NCBI RefSeq assembly: GCF_030462475.1
Contig: NZ_JASMRZ010000033.1
Coordinates: forward strand, 1 to 37,168
Reading direction: 5' to 3'
Length of the DNA: 37,168 nt
Source: Variovorax sp. CAN15
Lineage (GTDB): Bacteria; Pseudomonadota; Gammaproteobacteria; Burkholderiales; Burkholderiaceae_C
Shown here piece after piece: positions 24,061 through 35,740 of this stretch (position 1 is the first letter of the stretch; the number at the start of each line of letters is the position of its first letter). The notes beneath the pieces are model-generated. The model did not search any database. It saw nothing but the letters and a program-made list of their open reading frames with translations, and was not told the origin of the DNA. The translations under genes were made by a program, and so were the position numbers.

Positions 24061-24592
24061 TTTTATCTCCACGGGCCGCGAGGGCCTGGGCGTTGTCGAG
24101 GATGCGGCGCAGATAGCCCTTGAGCTGCTCCCATTCCTCGGTGGTGAAACCTGCGAGGTGCGCGTTCTGCACCCTGCTGAGCACGTGCGGCACTTCCTTG
24201 GCGGCGGCGCGGCCTTCGTCGGTGAGCTCGATGTTGACCACGCGGCGGTCTTCGAGCGAGCGCACCCGGCGGCACAGGCCCTTGACCTCGAGGCGATCGA
24301 GCAGTCGCGTCATGGCGCCGGTGTCGAGTTCGCAGGCACGGGCCAGTTCGGCCACCGTGGTGGCCGCGCCGACGTGCAGCTTGTAGAGAGGCACCCACTG
24401 CGGATAGGTGGGGCTGCCCGGTTCGCACATGCGGGTTTCGACCGACTGGCCGACCGCAGTGACGATGCGGCGCATGAGGTAGCCGATGCTTTCCTCGGCG
24501 CGATATGTTTCGGGGCTGTAGAAGGCGACGGGTGCACGACGCTCCTCACCGGGGGGCACCGGCGGGTTTTGAGGGGTGTTGGCATCGCTCAT
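24053..24592 (-). CDS. MarR-family repressor of the efflux operon
   Basis: A 179-residue MarR-type regulator. The winged helix-turn-helix is at about 85-145: TTVAELARACELDTGAMTRL is the recognition region, followed by GLCRRVRSLEDRRVVNIELT, the wing. The start at 24590-24592 (MSDANTPQ) is chosen because a near-consensus promoter lies directly before it; longer frame would run through that promoter and into the divergent ABC gene. With no room for a Shine-Dalgarno site the message may be leaderless. It is first in the operon marR-OMF-emrA-emrB and probably represses it, released by hydrophobic drugs. The dimerisation helices flank the DNA-binding part; the first ~30 residues are Pro-rich and less conserved. 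Confidence 0.9.
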   Translation of the reverse strand: MSDANTPQNPPVPPGEERRAPVAFYSPETYRAEESIGYLMRRIVTAVGQSVETRMCEPGSPTYPQWVPLYKLHVGAATTVAELARACELDTGAMTRLLDRLEVKGLCRRVRSLEDRRVVNIELTDEGRAAAKEVPHVLSRVQNAHLAGFTTEEWEQLKGYLRRILDNAQALAARGDKND

Positions 24593-24599
24593 GGCCGAA

Positions 24600-24628
24600 A
24601 TATTAGTTGCCTCGGCAATTATTGTCAA
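24600..24628 (-). promoter_or_regulatory. Strong sigma70 promoter of the marR-efflux operon
   Basis: Minus strand TTGACA (24628-24623) and TAATAT (24605-24600) are 17 bases apart. The -10 is only seven bases from the ATG at 24592, so transcription should begin at or within a base of the start codon. Confidence 0.8.
24607..24618. promoter_or_regulatory. MarR-type operator palindrome in the promoter spacer
   Basis: TTGCC-TC-GGCAA is a perfect inverted repeat, extended to TA-g-TTGCCTCGGCAA-t-TA with one mismatched pair. It occupies the spacer between -35 and -10, which fits repression by the MarR protein encoded there and is close to the TTGCCTAGGCAA pattern I know for MarR regulators. Confidence 0.75.
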
Positions 24629-24668
24629 GGCTACCTTTGTAGAGGCAAGGGATCGGTAGAATCGGCAC

Positions 24669-26453
24669 ATGGCTTCCTCCCCACCGTCTTCCATGGCCAA
24701 GGGCTCGCCCCGATCGCTTTCGGGCCTGAGCCCTTTTCTTCGCCCCTACCGCGTGCAGATCGTGCTGGCGGGCGTCTTCCTGGTGATGGCGGCGGTCACC
24801 ACGCTGGCTTTTCCTATCGCCTTGCGAAGCTTGATTGACAACGGCCTGATCAGCCCCGACAAAGGCGCCCAGACCATGGCGCTGCGCGAGCACTTCGGCG
24901 CCCTCTTCGCCGTGGCCGTGGCGCTGGGTGTGTTCTCGGCGGCGCGCTTCTATACGGTGAGCTGGCTGGGCGAGCGCGTGACGGCCGACATCCGCAACGC
25001 CGTCTACGGCCATGTGCTCAAGCAGAGCCCCGCCTTCTTCGAGACCACGCAGACCGGCGAGGTGCTGTCGCGCCTGACGGCCGACACCACGCTGGTGCAG
25101 ACGGTCGTCGGCTCGTCGCTGAGCATGGGCCTGCGCAATGCGGTGATGGGCGTGGGCGCCCTGGCAGTGCTGATCTGGACCAACCCCTACGTGATGGTGC
25201 AGGTGCTGGGCATCCTCGTGCTGGTGGTACTGCCGAGCATGGTGTTCGGCCGCCGCGTGCGCAAGCTGTCGCGCGCCAGCCAGGACCGCGTGGCCGATTC
25301 GAGCGCCATCGCCGCCGAAGTGCTGAACGCCATTCCTGTGGTTCAGAGCTACACGGCCGAAGGCCGCGAGGCCGCGCGCTTCAGCGGCTCGACCGAGAAC
25401 GCCTTCCGCACCGCCGTGCGTCGCACCAAGGCCCGATCGGTGCTGGTGGCCTTCATCATCATCGCAACCTCGGCGGCGCTGCTCTGGGGCCTCTACCAGG
25501 GCACGCAGGCGGTGCTGCGCGGCGATATCACGGCCGGCCACCTGGGCCAGACTGTCCTCTATGTGGCCATCCTCGCCAGCGCGACCGCCGTGCTCGGCGA
25601 GGTGTACGGCGACCTGCTGCGCGCTGCCGGCGCGACCGAGCGGCTGATGGAGCTGCTGCACGCGCCCGCGGCCATCGTGTCCCCCGCCAACCCGGTGGCC
25701 GCGCCGGTACCCGTCGCGGGGAGCGCGATCAAGTTCGACGCGGTGACCTTCCACTACCCTTCCCGCCCCGGCACGCCGGCCTTGCGCGACTTCAGCCTCG
25801 AAGTCGCGCCTGGCGAAACCGTTGCGCTGGTGGGATCGAGCGGCGCCGGCAAGAGCACCGTGTTCCAGCTGCTGCTGCGCTACTACGACCCGCAAACGGG
25901 CCGGGTGCTGCTCGACGGCGCGCCGCTGGCCTCGCTGGCCCTGCCCGAGCTGCGCACCCGCATCGGCCTCGTGCCGCAGGACGCGGTGATCTTCTCGGCC
26001 AGCGCCCTCGAGAACATCCGCTACGGCAACCCCGAGGCCACGGCCGAGGAAGTGCAGGCAGCCGCCCGCGCAGCCTTCGCCCACGACTTCCTGCTGGCCC
26101 TGCCCGAGGGCTACGACACCTTCCTCGGCGAGCGCGGCGTGCGGCTTTCGGGCGGGCAGCGCCAGCGCATCGCGATCGCGCGCGCGATCCTAAAGAACCC
26201 GCCGCTGCTGCTGCTCGACGAAGCCACCAGCGCGCTCGACGCGGAAAGCGAGCGCATGGTGCAGGCAGCACTCGAGTCGGCGATGGAGAACCGGACCACG
26301 CTGGTGATCGCGCACCGCCTGGCAACGGTGCAGAAAGCCGACCGCATCGTGGTGCTGGACCATGGCGGGATCGTCGAACAGGGAACCCACGCGGCGCTGG
26401 TTGCACAGGGCGGCGTGTATGCGCGGCTGGCCGCGCTCCAGTTCACGGCCTGA
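24669..26453 (+). CDS. ABC exporter with fused TM and ATPase domains (MsbA-like)
   Basis: A 594-residue half-transporter that would work as a homodimer in the inner membrane. The N-terminal six-helix domain spans about 20-330 ([23 protein letters not shown] is TM1). The ATPase domain follows, with Walker [10 protein letters not shown] near 388-396, signature LSGGQRQR near 493-500, Walker [13 protein letters not shown] near 513-524 and the switch His in [12 protein letters not shown]. All catalytic residues are intact. It belongs to the lipid/drug exporter branch (MsbA, LmrA, BmrA); the cargo is unknown. It diverges from the marR operon with 76 bases between starts, so the MarR operator may also affect it. 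TAGAAT at 24657-24662 lies six bases before the ATG. Confidence 0.92.
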   Translation: MASSPPSSMAKGSPRSLSGLSPFLRPYRVQIVLAGVFLVMAAVTTLAFPIALRSLIDNGLISPDKGAQTMALREHFGALFAVAVALGVFSAARFYTVSWLGERVTADIRNAVYGHVLKQSPAFFETTQTGEVLSRLTADTTLVQTVVGSSLSMGLRNAVMGVGALAVLIWTNPYVMVQVLGILVLVVLPSMVFGRRVRKLSRASQDRVADSSAIAAEVLNAIPVVQSYTAEGREAARFSGSTENAFRTAVRRTKARSVLVAFIIIATSAALLWGLYQGTQAVLRGDITAGHLGQTVLYVAILASATAVLGEVYGDLLRAAGATERLMELLHAPAAIVSPANPVAAPVPVAGSAIKFDAVTFHYPSRPGTPALRDFSLEVAPGETVALVGSSGAGKSTVFQLLLRYYDPQTGRVLLDGAPLASLALPELRTRIGLVPQDAVIFSASALENIRYGNPEATAEEVQAAARAAFAHDFLLALPEGYDTFLGERGVRLSGGQRQRIAIARAILKNPPLLLLDEATSALDAESERMVQAALESAMENRTTLVIAHRLATVQKADRIVVLDHGGIVEQGTHAALVAQGGVYARLAALQFTA

Positions 26454-26478
26454 ACAAGCCGCGCTCCCCAGTCAGTTA

Positions 26479-26940
26479 TTACTGCAGGGTTTCTTTCAGC
26501 GCCGCCGGGATAGGGAGCGCCATCACCGGAATGCCCTCGTCGAGCAGTGCCTCGGTCTGCTCGGGCGTGGCCTGCCCGCGGATGCCGCGCTCGGGCGTCT
26601 CGCCGTAGTGCATCTTCCGGGCTTCGTCGGCAAAGCGCTCGCCGACGTCCTCGGTCTTCGCCAGCACCTCGCGCACGGCGCGCATCCAGCGGGCTTCGGG
26701 CGAGGGATCGGCGGGAACGTTGGAAGCAGCAGCAGCGGGAGCAGCCGCGGCAGCCCCCTGCGGCGCCCTGGCATTGCCCAGGTTGAGGCGCGGCGCGCTC
26801 AGCAGCTTGACGATGGCGGTGTCGCCGCAGACCGGGCATTCGACCAGGCCGGACGCCAGCTGGGTCTCGAAGTCCTCGCTCGAGGCGAACCAGCCTTCGA
26901 AGCCGTGGCCGTGGGTGCAGCGGAGATCGAGTACCTTCAT
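26479..26940 (-). CDS. DUF1178 family zinc-ribbon-like protein
   Basis: A 153-residue cytoplasmic protein of DUF1178. The N-terminus MKVLDLRCTHGHGFEGWF and the CPVCGD knuckle at 35-40 give Cys8, His10, Cys35 and Cys38, a likely zinc-binding set. A linker rich in Ala follows (GAAAAAPAAAA near 61-71). The conserved C-terminal part runs from WMRAVREVLAKTEDVGERFADEAR to GIPVMALPIP. The function is unknown. It follows the ADP-ribose pyrophosphatase gene by 8 bases and is likely co-transcribed with it. It converges on the ABC exporter gene. Confidence 0.88.
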   Translation of the reverse strand: MKVLDLRCTHGHGFEGWFASSEDFETQLASGLVECPVCGDTAIVKLLSAPRLNLGNARAPQGAAAAAPAAAASNVPADPSPEARWMRAVREVLAKTEDVGERFADEARKMHYGETPERGIRGQATPEQTEALLDEGIPVMALPIPAALKETLQ

Positions 26941-26948
26941 GGCGCGGA

Positions 26949-27563
26949 TTATCCCGCGCTGCCTTGTGCGGGTGCAGGCTGCCAGTCCAGCGCCCATGCG
27001 CCCGAAAGGACGTTCTGCAGCCACAGCGTGCAGGTCAACGTCTTGGCGTCGGTGACCTTGCCTTCGCGGCACCAGCCGGCCAGCTCATCGGGCGTAGCCG
27101 TGAACACGTCGAGGAACTCGCCGTGGTCGAGCTGCCGCTCGCCGAGCGAGAGCCCGCGCGAGAAGTAGATGTGGATGATCTCCGTCGAATACGCCACCGC
27201 GAGGTGCATCGCCCCCGCGTAGGCCCATTCGCGCGCGGTGTAGCCGGTTTCCTCGATCAGCTCGCGCCGGCCGCAGTCGAACGGGTCCTCGCCCGCGTCG
27301 AGCTTGCCCGCGGGAAACTCGATCATCACGTGGCCGACCGGATAGCGGAACTGCCGCTCCAGCACCACGCGGCCGTCGTCGAGAAGCGGAATCACCACCA
27401 CCGCGCCCGGATGCAGCACGTATTCGCGCGTGGCACTGTGGCCGTCGGGCAGGCGGATGGTGTCGCGCCGGGCCTTCAGGAACTTGCCCTCGAACAGCTC
27501 CTCGCGGCTCAGGAGCTCTTCCTTCAGGTGCGAATCGGCGGTGTCGGTGGGCTTGGTGGTCAT
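26949..27563 (-). CDS. NUDIX hydrolase, ADP-ribose pyrophosphatase type
   Basis: A 204-residue enzyme with a textbook Nudix box at 86-108: Gly86, Glu92 and the REL-EETGY block ending at 108, so metal binding and hydrolysis are expected. The upstream strand LERQFRYPVGHVMIEFPAG is the hallmark of the ADP-ribose pyrophosphatase (NudF) group, which splits ADP-ribose into AMP and ribose 5-phosphate. It is in the same run of minus-strand genes as DUF2818 and nuoN, 40 bases after DUF2818. It contrasts with the degenerate Nudix box in the regulator at 2968-3696. If the 2968-5931 locus frees ADP-ribose, this enzyme could consume it, but the two are 23 kb apart and the link is inference. Confidence 0.92.
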   Translation of the reverse strand: MTTKPTDTADSHLKEELLSREELFEGKFLKARRDTIRLPDGHSATREYVLHPGAVVVIPLLDDGRVVLERQFRYPVGHVMIEFPAGKLDAGEDPFDCGRRELIEETGYTAREWAYAGAMHLAVAYSTEIIHIYFSRGLSLGERQLDHGEFLDVFTATPDELAGWCREGKVTDAKTLTCTLWLQNVLSGAWALDWQPAPAQGSAG

Positions 27564-27579
27564 GTCGTCGTTGCCAGTC

Positions 27580-27615
27580 TCGATGCCTGTATCAATACCT
27601 GTGTCAATGCCTGTG
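27580..27615 (-). repeat. Three tandem 12-base units across the DUF2818 stop codon
   Basis: On the minus strand the units are CACAGGCATTGA, CACAGGTATTGA and TACAGGCATCGA. The first contains the DUF2818 stop TGA, and the second repeats it in frame. Only one to three bases differ between units, so this is likely a recent slippage expansion. Confidence 0.8.
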
Positions 27616-27909
27616 CTTCATCAGGTAGCGCCAGGTGAACCCCGGAAAGGCCAGCACGATGAACAGCGCGCCGGTCACCGCATAGAACTCCCAGCCCTGC
27701 GCCGCGATCTGCCCTGCCCTGCGCTCGAACAGCAGCCCGACGCCGCCGGCCAGAAAGTACAAGACCACCAGTTCGGCGAGGCGCACCGCGAGCGACTTGG
27801 AAACAGTCGCCAGCGGCACGACGCCGAACAGGCGGTCGTTGAAGAACGGCAGGTTGGCGGCCGCCAGGGCCACCAGCAGAACGACCCAGACCGACGCGGT
27901 TTGCGACAC
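27604..27909 (-). CDS. DUF2818 family membrane protein
   Basis: A 101-residue inner-membrane protein with three hydrophobic helices (about 7-20, 45-61 and 75-90) and a short basic end (YLMKHRH). It matches DUF2818, a family found after nuoN in many betaproteobacteria. Its role is unknown; the fixed position suggests a part in complex I assembly or stability. It starts 15 bases after the nuoN stop. The stop lies in a 12-base tandem repeat (27580-27615). Confidence 0.88.
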   Translation of the reverse strand: MSQTASVWVVLLVALAAANLPFFNDRLFGVVPLATVSKSLAVRLAELVVLYFLAGGVGLLFERRAGQIAAQGWEFYAVTGALFIVLAFPGFTWRYLMKHRH

Positions 27910-27924
27910 CCGAGGTCGGCCGCG

Positions 27925-29412
27925 TCAGTGGGCCAGCGTGGCCACGATCGCGTCGTAGCACAGCGTCATCAGTCCGCCGGGCACGATGCCCAGGATCAGG
28001 ATCAGCGCGCCGTTGATCGTGAGCACGGTGCGCACGTCGCGCGGTGCCGACACGGTGGTGGCCGTGACGGGAGCGTCGAAGTACATGACCTTGACCACGC
28101 GCAGGTAGTAGAACGCGCCGATCAGCGACATCATCACCGCGAACACGGCCAGGCCGATGTAGATGGCGTGGCCCGAGGCGATCAGCGCCTGCAGCACGGC
28201 CAGCTTCGCGTAGAAGCCGACCAGCGGCGGCAGGCCGGCCAGCGAGAACATCGCGATCGACATCACGCCGGCGTACAGCGGGCTGCGCTGGTTCAGGCCC
28301 GCGAGGTCGGTGATCTCCTCGCTCTCGAAGCCTTCGCGCGCCAGCAGCAGGATGATGCCGAAGCTCGCCAGCGTGGTCAGCACGTAGGTCACGATGTAGA
28401 ACATCGAGGCGCTGTAGGCGTACTGGGCGTTGTAGGTGCCCTGCTGGTCCGAGCCGGCGACAAGGCCGAGGAGCATGAAGCCCATCTGCGAGATCGTCGA
28501 GTACGCCAGCATGCGCTTCAGGTTGCTCTGCGCGATGGCGGCCAGATTGCCGACCAGCAGCGAGGCGATGGCCAGCACGGCGAGCATCTGCTGCCAGTCG
28601 ATGGCCAGCGGCTGCAGCGCGTCGACCAGCAGGCGGATGATGATCGCGAAGGCGGCCAGCTCGGGCGCCGCGCCGATCAGCAAAGTGATCGCGGTCGGTG
28701 CGCCCTGGTAGACGTCGGGCACCCACATGTGGAACGGAGCGGCACCCACCTTGAAGGCCAGGCCGGCGACGATGAAGACGAGGCCGAACACCAGCACCTG
28801 ATGATTCACCTTGCCGCTGGCGATGGTCTTGAACACCTCGTTCACGTCGAGCGAACCGGTCGCACCGTACATCATCGACAGGCCATAGAGCAGGAAGCCG
28901 CTGGCCATGGCGCCGAGCACGAAGTACTTCATGGCGGCTTCGCTGGCCACCGCGTTGTCGCGGCGCAGGGCCACCAGCGCGTAGCTGGACAGCGTCAGCA
29001 GCTCGAGGCCCAGGTAGATCAGCAGGAAGTTGCTGCCCGAGATCATCACGAACATGCCCAGCAGCGCGAACATGCTGATGGTGAACATCTCGCCGCCGCG
29101 CAGCATCTCGCGGTCAGCCGCGTAGGGACGGCCGTAGACCAGCGTGACCATCAGGGCGACGGTGGCGAAGCACTTGAGCCAGTTGCCCATCGGGTCGCTG
29201 ACGACCATGCCGCCGAAACCATAGATGGTCTTGGCGTCGGCGGCCTGCAGGCCCGACAGCACGGCGATCACGGCCAGCGTGGCAAGCGTCAGCACATACG
29301 TGCGGGTACGGCGCGGGTTCGTGTCCGACAGGTCGACCAGCGCAATGATGCAGGCCATGACCAGCAACACGATTTCGGGGTAGATCGTGACCCAGCTGAG
29401 TTTGTCAATCAT
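27925..29412 (-). CDS. nuoN: NADH-quinone oxidoreductase subunit N
   Basis: A 495-residue, about 14-helix proton-pumping subunit of complex I, homologous to Mrp antiporters. Clear family stretches include [21 protein letters not shown] with the conserved Glu in TM5, [20 protein letters not shown] carrying the TM7 lysine, and [21 protein letters not shown] around the broken TM8 region. Length is normal. It follows nuoM by 24 bases and is the last recognised nuo gene before DUF2818. Confidence 0.97.
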   Translation of the reverse strand: MIDKLSWVTIYPEIVLLVMACIIALVDLSDTNPRRTRTYVLTLATLAVIAVLSGLQAADAKTIYGFGGMVVSDPMGNWLKCFATVALMVTLVYGRPYAADREMLRGGEMFTISMFALLGMFVMISGSNFLLIYLGLELLTLSSYALVALRRDNAVASEAAMKYFVLGAMASGFLLYGLSMMYGATGSLDVNEVFKTIASGKVNHQVLVFGLVFIVAGLAFKVGAAPFHMWVPDVYQGAPTAITLLIGAAPELAAFAIIIRLLVDALQPLAIDWQQMLAVLAIASLLVGNLAAIAQSNLKRMLAYSTISQMGFMLLGLVAGSDQQGTYNAQYAYSASMFYIVTYVLTTLASFGIILLLAREGFESEEITDLAGLNQRSPLYAGVMSIAMFSLAGLPPLVGFYAKLAVLQALIASGHAIYIGLAVFAVMMSLIGAFYYLRVVKVMYFDAPVTATTVSAPRDVRTVLTINGALILILGIVPGGLMTLCYDAIVATLAH

Positions 29413-29436
29413 CTCGTTCTCTTCTTCAGCGTGGCA

Positions 29437-30915
29437 TCAGGAGGGCAGCTTCGAAACTGCCACGTGGCGCAGCAGCTCGGTCACCGAGGCATCCATCGCG
29501 TCGGTGAACGGCTTCGGGAACAGGCCCATCCACAGCACGGCGATGGCCAGCAGGGCCAGCATCAGGAATTCGCGGGCATTGATGTCCTTGAGTTCCTTGA
29601 CGTGGTCGTTGCCGACCGGGCCAAGGTACACGCGCTTGTACATCCACAAGGTGTAGGCCGCGCCGAAGATCAGAGCGGTGGCGGCGCCAAGGCCGATCCA
29701 GAAGTTGGCCTTGACGGCACCCAGGATCACCATCCACTCGCCCACGAAACCAGCGGTGCCCGGCAGGCCGCAGTTGGCCATGGCGAACAGCAGCGCGAAC
29801 GCGGCGAACTTGGGCATGGTGTTGACCACGCCGCCGTAGTCGGCGATCTGGCGCGAGTGCACGCGGTCGTACAGCACGCCGATGCCCAGGAACATGGCGC
29901 CCGACACGAAGCCGTGCGCAATCATCTGCACGATGCCGCCGGACACGCCGAGCTCGTTGAAGATGAAGAAGCCGAGCGTCACGAAGCCCATGTGGGCAAC
30001 CGACGAGTAAGCCACCAGCTTCTTCATGTCCTGCTGCACCAGCGCAACCAGGCCCACGTAGATCACGGCGATCAGCGACAGCGCGATCATGAGCCAGGCC
30101 CATTCGTGCGAAGCGTCGGGCGCGATCGGCATGGAGAAGCGCAGGAAACCGTAGGCACCCAGCTTCAGCATGATCGCGGCCAGCACGGCGGAGCCGCCGG
30201 TGGGCGCCTCGACGTGCACGTCGGGCAGCCAGGTGTGCACCGGCCACATCGGCACCTTCACGGCGAAGGCGGCGAAGAAGGCGAAGAACAGGAAGGTCTG
30301 CGCGGTCGAACCCAGCGGCAGCTTGTGCCAGGCCAGGATGTCGAAGCTGCCGCCCGACTTGTTGTACAGGAAGATCAGCGCCACCAGCATCAGCAGCGAG
30401 CCGAGCAAGGTGTACAGGAAGAACTTGAACGCCGCGTAGATCTTGTTCGGGCCGCCCCAGATACCGATGATCAGGTACATCGGGATCAGCGTGGCTTCGA
30501 AGAACACGTAGAACAGCACGCCATCGAGCGCGGCGAAAACGCCGATCATGAAGCCCGACAGGATCAGGAACGCGCCCATGTACTGGTTCACGCGCTCGGT
30601 GATCACTTCCCAGGCGGAAATGACGACGATGACCGTGATGAACGACGTCAGCAGCACCAGCCAGAGCGACAGGCCGTCGACCCCGAGGTGATAGTTGACG
30701 TTGAAGCGCGCGATCCAGCTCGTCTTCTCGACGAACTGCATCGCGGCGGTGCCGTTCTGGAAGCGCGTGAACAGCGGGACCGTGACCAGGAAGCTCACGA
30801 TGGAACCGACGAGCGCGACCCAGCGCACGCCCTTGGCATGCTCGTCACGGCCAAACGCCAGCAGCGCGGCACCGAATGCGATCGGCACCCAGATGGCAAG
30901 GCTCAACAAACCCAT
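29437..30915 (-). CDS. nuoM: NADH-quinone oxidoreductase subunit M
   Basis: A 492-residue antiporter-like membrane subunit of complex I with about 14 helices. Landmarks are FYVFFEATLIPMYLIIGIWGG with the conserved TM5 Glu, KVPMWPVHTWLPDVHVEAPT with the TM7 region lysine, and DMKKLVAYSSVAHMGFVTLG. It lies between nuoL and nuoN with 24-base gaps on each side, so it belongs to one transcript. Length and motifs are normal. Confidence 0.97.
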   Translation of the reverse strand: MGLLSLAIWVPIAFGAALLAFGRDEHAKGVRWVALVGSIVSFLVTVPLFTRFQNGTAAMQFVEKTSWIARFNVNYHLGVDGLSLWLVLLTSFITVIVVISAWEVITERVNQYMGAFLILSGFMIGVFAALDGVLFYVFFEATLIPMYLIIGIWGGPNKIYAAFKFFLYTLLGSLLMLVALIFLYNKSGGSFDILAWHKLPLGSTAQTFLFFAFFAAFAVKVPMWPVHTWLPDVHVEAPTGGSAVLAAIMLKLGAYGFLRFSMPIAPDASHEWAWLMIALSLIAVIYVGLVALVQQDMKKLVAYSSVAHMGFVTLGFFIFNELGVSGGIVQMIAHGFVSGAMFLGIGVLYDRVHSRQIADYGGVVNTMPKFAAFALLFAMANCGLPGTAGFVGEWMVILGAVKANFWIGLGAATALIFGAAYTLWMYKRVYLGPVGNDHVKELKDINAREFLMLALLAIAVLWMGLFPKPFTDAMDASVTELLRHVAVSKLPS

Positions 30916-30939
30916 TTTTCTTTTTCTCCAGCGCTAGGC

Positions 30940-32979
<2,040 letters not shown>

Positions 32980-33073
32980 ACGTTTGTTCTTTTCAATGGC
33001 TCCAGGGCCGCACATCACACGCGCACAACCCAGCAGCTGCCGCAGAACCGGCTTTGCCGGGCTGCTCGCAGCG

Positions 33074-33122
33074 CCCCCGAAGGGGGTTGGCGAAGCGACA
33101 CGAAGTGCGCGAAGACTGGGGG
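33074..33122 (-). repeat. Multi-hairpin intergenic repeat, copy C (between nuoK and nuoL)
   Basis: On the minus strand the core CCCCCAGTCTTCGCGCACTT starts one base after the nuoK stop, then CGTGTCGCTTCGCCAACCCC and CCCCC-TTC-GGGGG. A second related hairpin (CCGGCAAAGCCGG, 33048-33060) follows. It matches copies A and B in the liv operon in sequence, position and orientation. Confidence 0.85.
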
Positions 33123-33123
33123 A

Positions 33124-33432
33124 TCATCCTTTTAACGAGTTGAGTTCGTCGACGTTGATGTTCGACTTGTTGCGGAACAGCAGCACCAGCAGTGCCAGCC
33201 CGATGGCCGACTCGGCCGCGGCCACCGTCAGAATGAAGAACACGAAGATCTGTCCGTGCATGTCGCCCAGGAAGTGGGAGAACGCCACGAAGTTCATGTT
33301 GACCGCCAGCAGCATCAGCTCGATGGCCATCAGCAGCACGATCAGATTCTTGCGGTTCAGAAAGATGCCGATCACGGACAGCGCGAAGAGCATCGCGCCG
33401 AGCGAAAGAAAGTGTCCGAGCGTGAGCGTCAT
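33124..33432 (-). CDS. nuoK: NADH-quinone oxidoreductase subunit K
   Basis: A 102-residue membrane subunit with three helices. It shows the family [25 protein letters not shown] start, then [22 protein letters not shown] with the two conserved membrane Glu (E in AIELML), and [22 protein letters not shown] with the second Glu. These acidic residues form part of the proton path near the quinone site. Its ATG overlaps the nuoJ stop by four bases (33429-33432), giving coupled translation. Confidence 0.97.
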   Translation of the reverse strand: MTLTLGHFLSLGAMLFALSVIGIFLNRKNLIVLLMAIELMLLAVNMNFVAFSHFLGDMHGQIFVFFILTVAAAESAIGLALLVLLFRNKSNINVDELNSLKG

Positions 33433-34085
33433 GCCTTGTTTTCCTTTGCCGCGTCCGCAGTTGCTGCTTCAGCCACCGGTTCGGCTGCGCGGGTCGCGGG
33501 CATCTGCACGATGCGCACGCGGTCACGCGCCTTCACGCGAACCTGATCGGCTGGGTTGGTGTACTTGCTGTCCTTTCGAGTGCGCAGCGTCAAGGCAATG
33601 GCTGCCACGATGGCCACGAGCAGGATGACAGCGGCAATCTCGAGCGGATACAGATATTGCGAATACAGCAGCTTGCCGAGTTCGAGCGTGTTCGAGCTGT
33701 CGGCGGCCATCGCGCCGCTGGCGACGCGTGCTTCGCCAAGGCGGAAGCCGCCCATCAGCACGGCAGCCATTTCGAGCGCGATCAGCGCGCCTACGCCCGC
33801 CGCCAGCGGAAAGTGCTTCCAGAAGCCCTCTCGCAAGCTGTCGACGTTGATGTCCAGCATCATCACCACGAACAGGAACAGCACCATCACCGCGCCCACA
33901 TACACGAGCACGAGCGAGATCGCGAGGAACTCGGCGCGCAGCAGCAGCCAGATGGCCGATGCCTGGAAGAAGGCCAGAACCAGGTACAGCGCTGCGTACA
34001 CGGGGTTGCGGGCGGTGATGACGCGGAACGCTGCAAACAGCAGCACCACGGCAAACAGATAGAACAGACCGGTCTTGACGTCCAT
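33429..34085 (-). CDS. nuoJ: NADH-quinone oxidoreductase subunit J
   Basis: A 218-residue, five-helix membrane subunit. [33 protein letters not shown] and the [24 protein letters not shown] segment (TM3 with the pi-bulge region and Tyr) identify it. The C-terminus after about residue 175 is hydrophilic and Ala-rich ([16 protein letters not shown]), longer than in E. coli, as is usual in betaproteobacteria. It overlaps nuoK by four bases and starts 38 bases after nuoI. Confidence 0.96.
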   Translation of the reverse strand: MDVKTGLFYLFAVVLLFAAFRVITARNPVYAALYLVLAFFQASAIWLLLRAEFLAISLVLVYVGAVMVLFLFVVMMLDINVDSLREGFWKHFPLAAGVGALIALEMAAVLMGGFRLGEARVASGAMAADSSNTLELGKLLYSQYLYPLEIAAVILLVAIVAAIALTLRTRKDSKYTNPADQVRVKARDRVRIVQMPATRAAEPVAEAATADAAKENKA

Positions 34086-34123
34086 TGGAATTCGAATTGG
34101 TACGGGGTTCGGGCTGGTCGGAA

Positions 34124-34645
34124 TCAGCGGTACTTGGCGTCAGCCGCCTTGTTCGCTGCGATTTCTTTTTCGTAGCGATCACCAACGGCCAGCAGCATGT
34201 CCTTGGTGAAGTACAGGTCGCCGCGCTTTTCGCCGTGGTATTCGAAGATGTGCGTCTCGACGATCGAGTCCACCGGGCAGCTTTCTTCGCAGAAGCCGCA
34301 GAAGATGCACTTGGTCAGGTCGATGTCGTAGCGCGTGGTGCGGCGCGAGCCGTCGTCGCGCACGTCCGATTCGATGGTGATGGCCAGCGCCGGGCAGACG
34401 GCCTCGCAGAGCTTGCAGGCGATGCAGCGCTCTTCGCCGTTCTCATAGCGGCGCAGCGCGTGCAGGCCGCGAAAGCGCGGCGACAGCGGCGTCTTCTCCT
34501 CGGGGAACTGCACCGTGATCTTGCGGGCAAAGGCGTACTTGCCGGTGATGGCCAGGCCCTTGAACAACTCGAACAGCATGAAGCTGCTCAGAAAGTCCTT
34601 GAGCGAGAAAGGCGCGGACGGTGTTGCAGTGTGCGCAGCAGACAT
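34124..34645 (-). CDS. nuoI: NADH-quinone oxidoreductase subunit I (2x 4Fe-4S)
   Basis: A 173-residue ferredoxin-like subunit on the peripheral arm that carries clusters N6a and N6b toward N2. Two complete CxxCxxCxxxCP motifs are present: Cys74, 77, 80, 84 and Cys113, 116, 119, 123. An amphipathic N-terminal stretch ([17 protein letters not shown]) anchors it to the membrane arm. It begins 15 bases after the nuoH stop. No oddities. Confidence 0.97.
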   Translation of the reverse strand: MSAAHTATPSAPFSLKDFLSSFMLFELFKGLAITGKYAFARKITVQFPEEKTPLSPRFRGLHALRRYENGEERCIACKLCEAVCPALAITIESDVRDDGSRRTTRYDIDLTKCIFCGFCEESCPVDSIVETHIFEYHGEKRGDLYFTKDMLLAVGDRYEKEIAANKAADAKYR

Positions 34646-34660
34646 TGTTGGCGCTCCCTG

Positions 34661-35740
34661 TTATTTCCAGATGTTGAACGGCGTCTGCATCCAGCCACCG
34701 ACCACGACCAGCCACACGAGGGTGACTGGAATGAAGATCTTCCAGCCCAGACGCATGATCTGGTCATAGCGGAAGCGCGGGAACGTCGAACGCACCCACA
34801 GGAACATGGTGACCACGCAGAAGGTCTTGAGGCCCAGCCAGATCCAGCCCGGGATGAAGCTCAGGAACTCGAACGGGGGCAGCCACCCGCCGAGGAACAG
34901 CACCACGGTCAGGATCGAGACGAGCCACATGTTGGCGTACTCCGCCAGGAAGAACATCGCGAAGCTCATGCCCGAGTACTCGATCATGTGGCCGGCCACG
35001 ATTTCGGATTCGCCCTCCACCACGTCGAACGGGTGGCGGTTGGTTTCGGCGAGGCCCGAGATGAAGTAGACGACGAAGATCGGCAGCAGCGGCAGCCAGT
35101 TCCACGACAGGAAACCGACGCCCAAGTTGGCGAACATGCCCTTGCCCTGCACGTTGACGATCTCGGTCATGTTCAGGCTGCCGGTGACCATCAGCACCAC
35201 GACGAAGCAGAAGCCCATCGCGATTTCGTAGCTCACCATCTGCGCCGAGGCGCGCAGCGCGCCCAGGAAGGCGTACTTCGAGTTCGATGCCCAGCCGGCG
35301 ATGATCACGCCGTACACCTCGAGCGAGGTGATGGCCATCACGAACAGCAGGCCGGCATTGATGTTGGCCAGCGCCACGTCGGGGCCGAAGGGAATCACGG
35401 CCCATGCGGCGAGCGCCGGCATGATGGTCATGATCGGGCCGAGCAGGAACAGGCCCTTGTTGGCGACCGTCGGAAGAATGATTTCCTTGGTCATCAGCTT
35501 GAGCGCGTCGGCGATCGGCTGGAGCAGGCCCAGCGGGCCGATGCGGTTCGGGCCGATGCGGATCTGCGTGAAGCCGATGGCCTTGCGTTCCCACAGCGTG
35601 AGGTACGCCACGGCCAGCATCAGCGGAATGACGACGACGATGATCTTGATCAGCGTCCAGACCACCGGCCAGACCACGCCGGTCCACCAGCCCGCGGCCA
35701 CCAGGCCCTGGCCGAAGCCATGAATGGTGTCGACGATCAT
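34661..35740 (-). CDS. nuoH: NADH-quinone oxidoreductase subunit H
   Basis: A 359-residue, eight-helix subunit that forms the quinone-site floor. Signature segments: [20 protein letters not shown] near 50-69, the charged loop around [23 protein letters not shown] near 225-248, and FFLAEYANM near 262-270. The upstream frame stays open far into nuoG, but ATG 35738-35740 overlaps the nuoG stop by four bases (ATGA at 35737-35740) and starts like homologues, so it is the true start. Confidence 0.97.
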   Translation of the reverse strand: MIVDTIHGFGQGLVAAGWWTGVVWPVVWTLIKIIVVVIPLMLAVAYLTLWERKAIGFTQIRIGPNRIGPLGLLQPIADALKLMTKEIILPTVANKGLFLLGPIMTIMPALAAWAVIPFGPDVALANINAGLLFVMAITSLEVYGVIIAGWASNSKYAFLGALRASAQMVSYEIAMGFCFVVVLMVTGSLNMTEIVNVQGKGMFANLGVGFLSWNWLPLLPIFVVYFISGLAETNRHPFDVVEGESEIVAGHMIEYSGMSFAMFFLAEYANMWLVSILTVVLFLGGWLPPFEFLSFIPGWIWLGLKTFCVVTMFLWVRSTFPRFRYDQIMRLGWKIFIPVTLVWLVVVGGWMQTPFNIWK

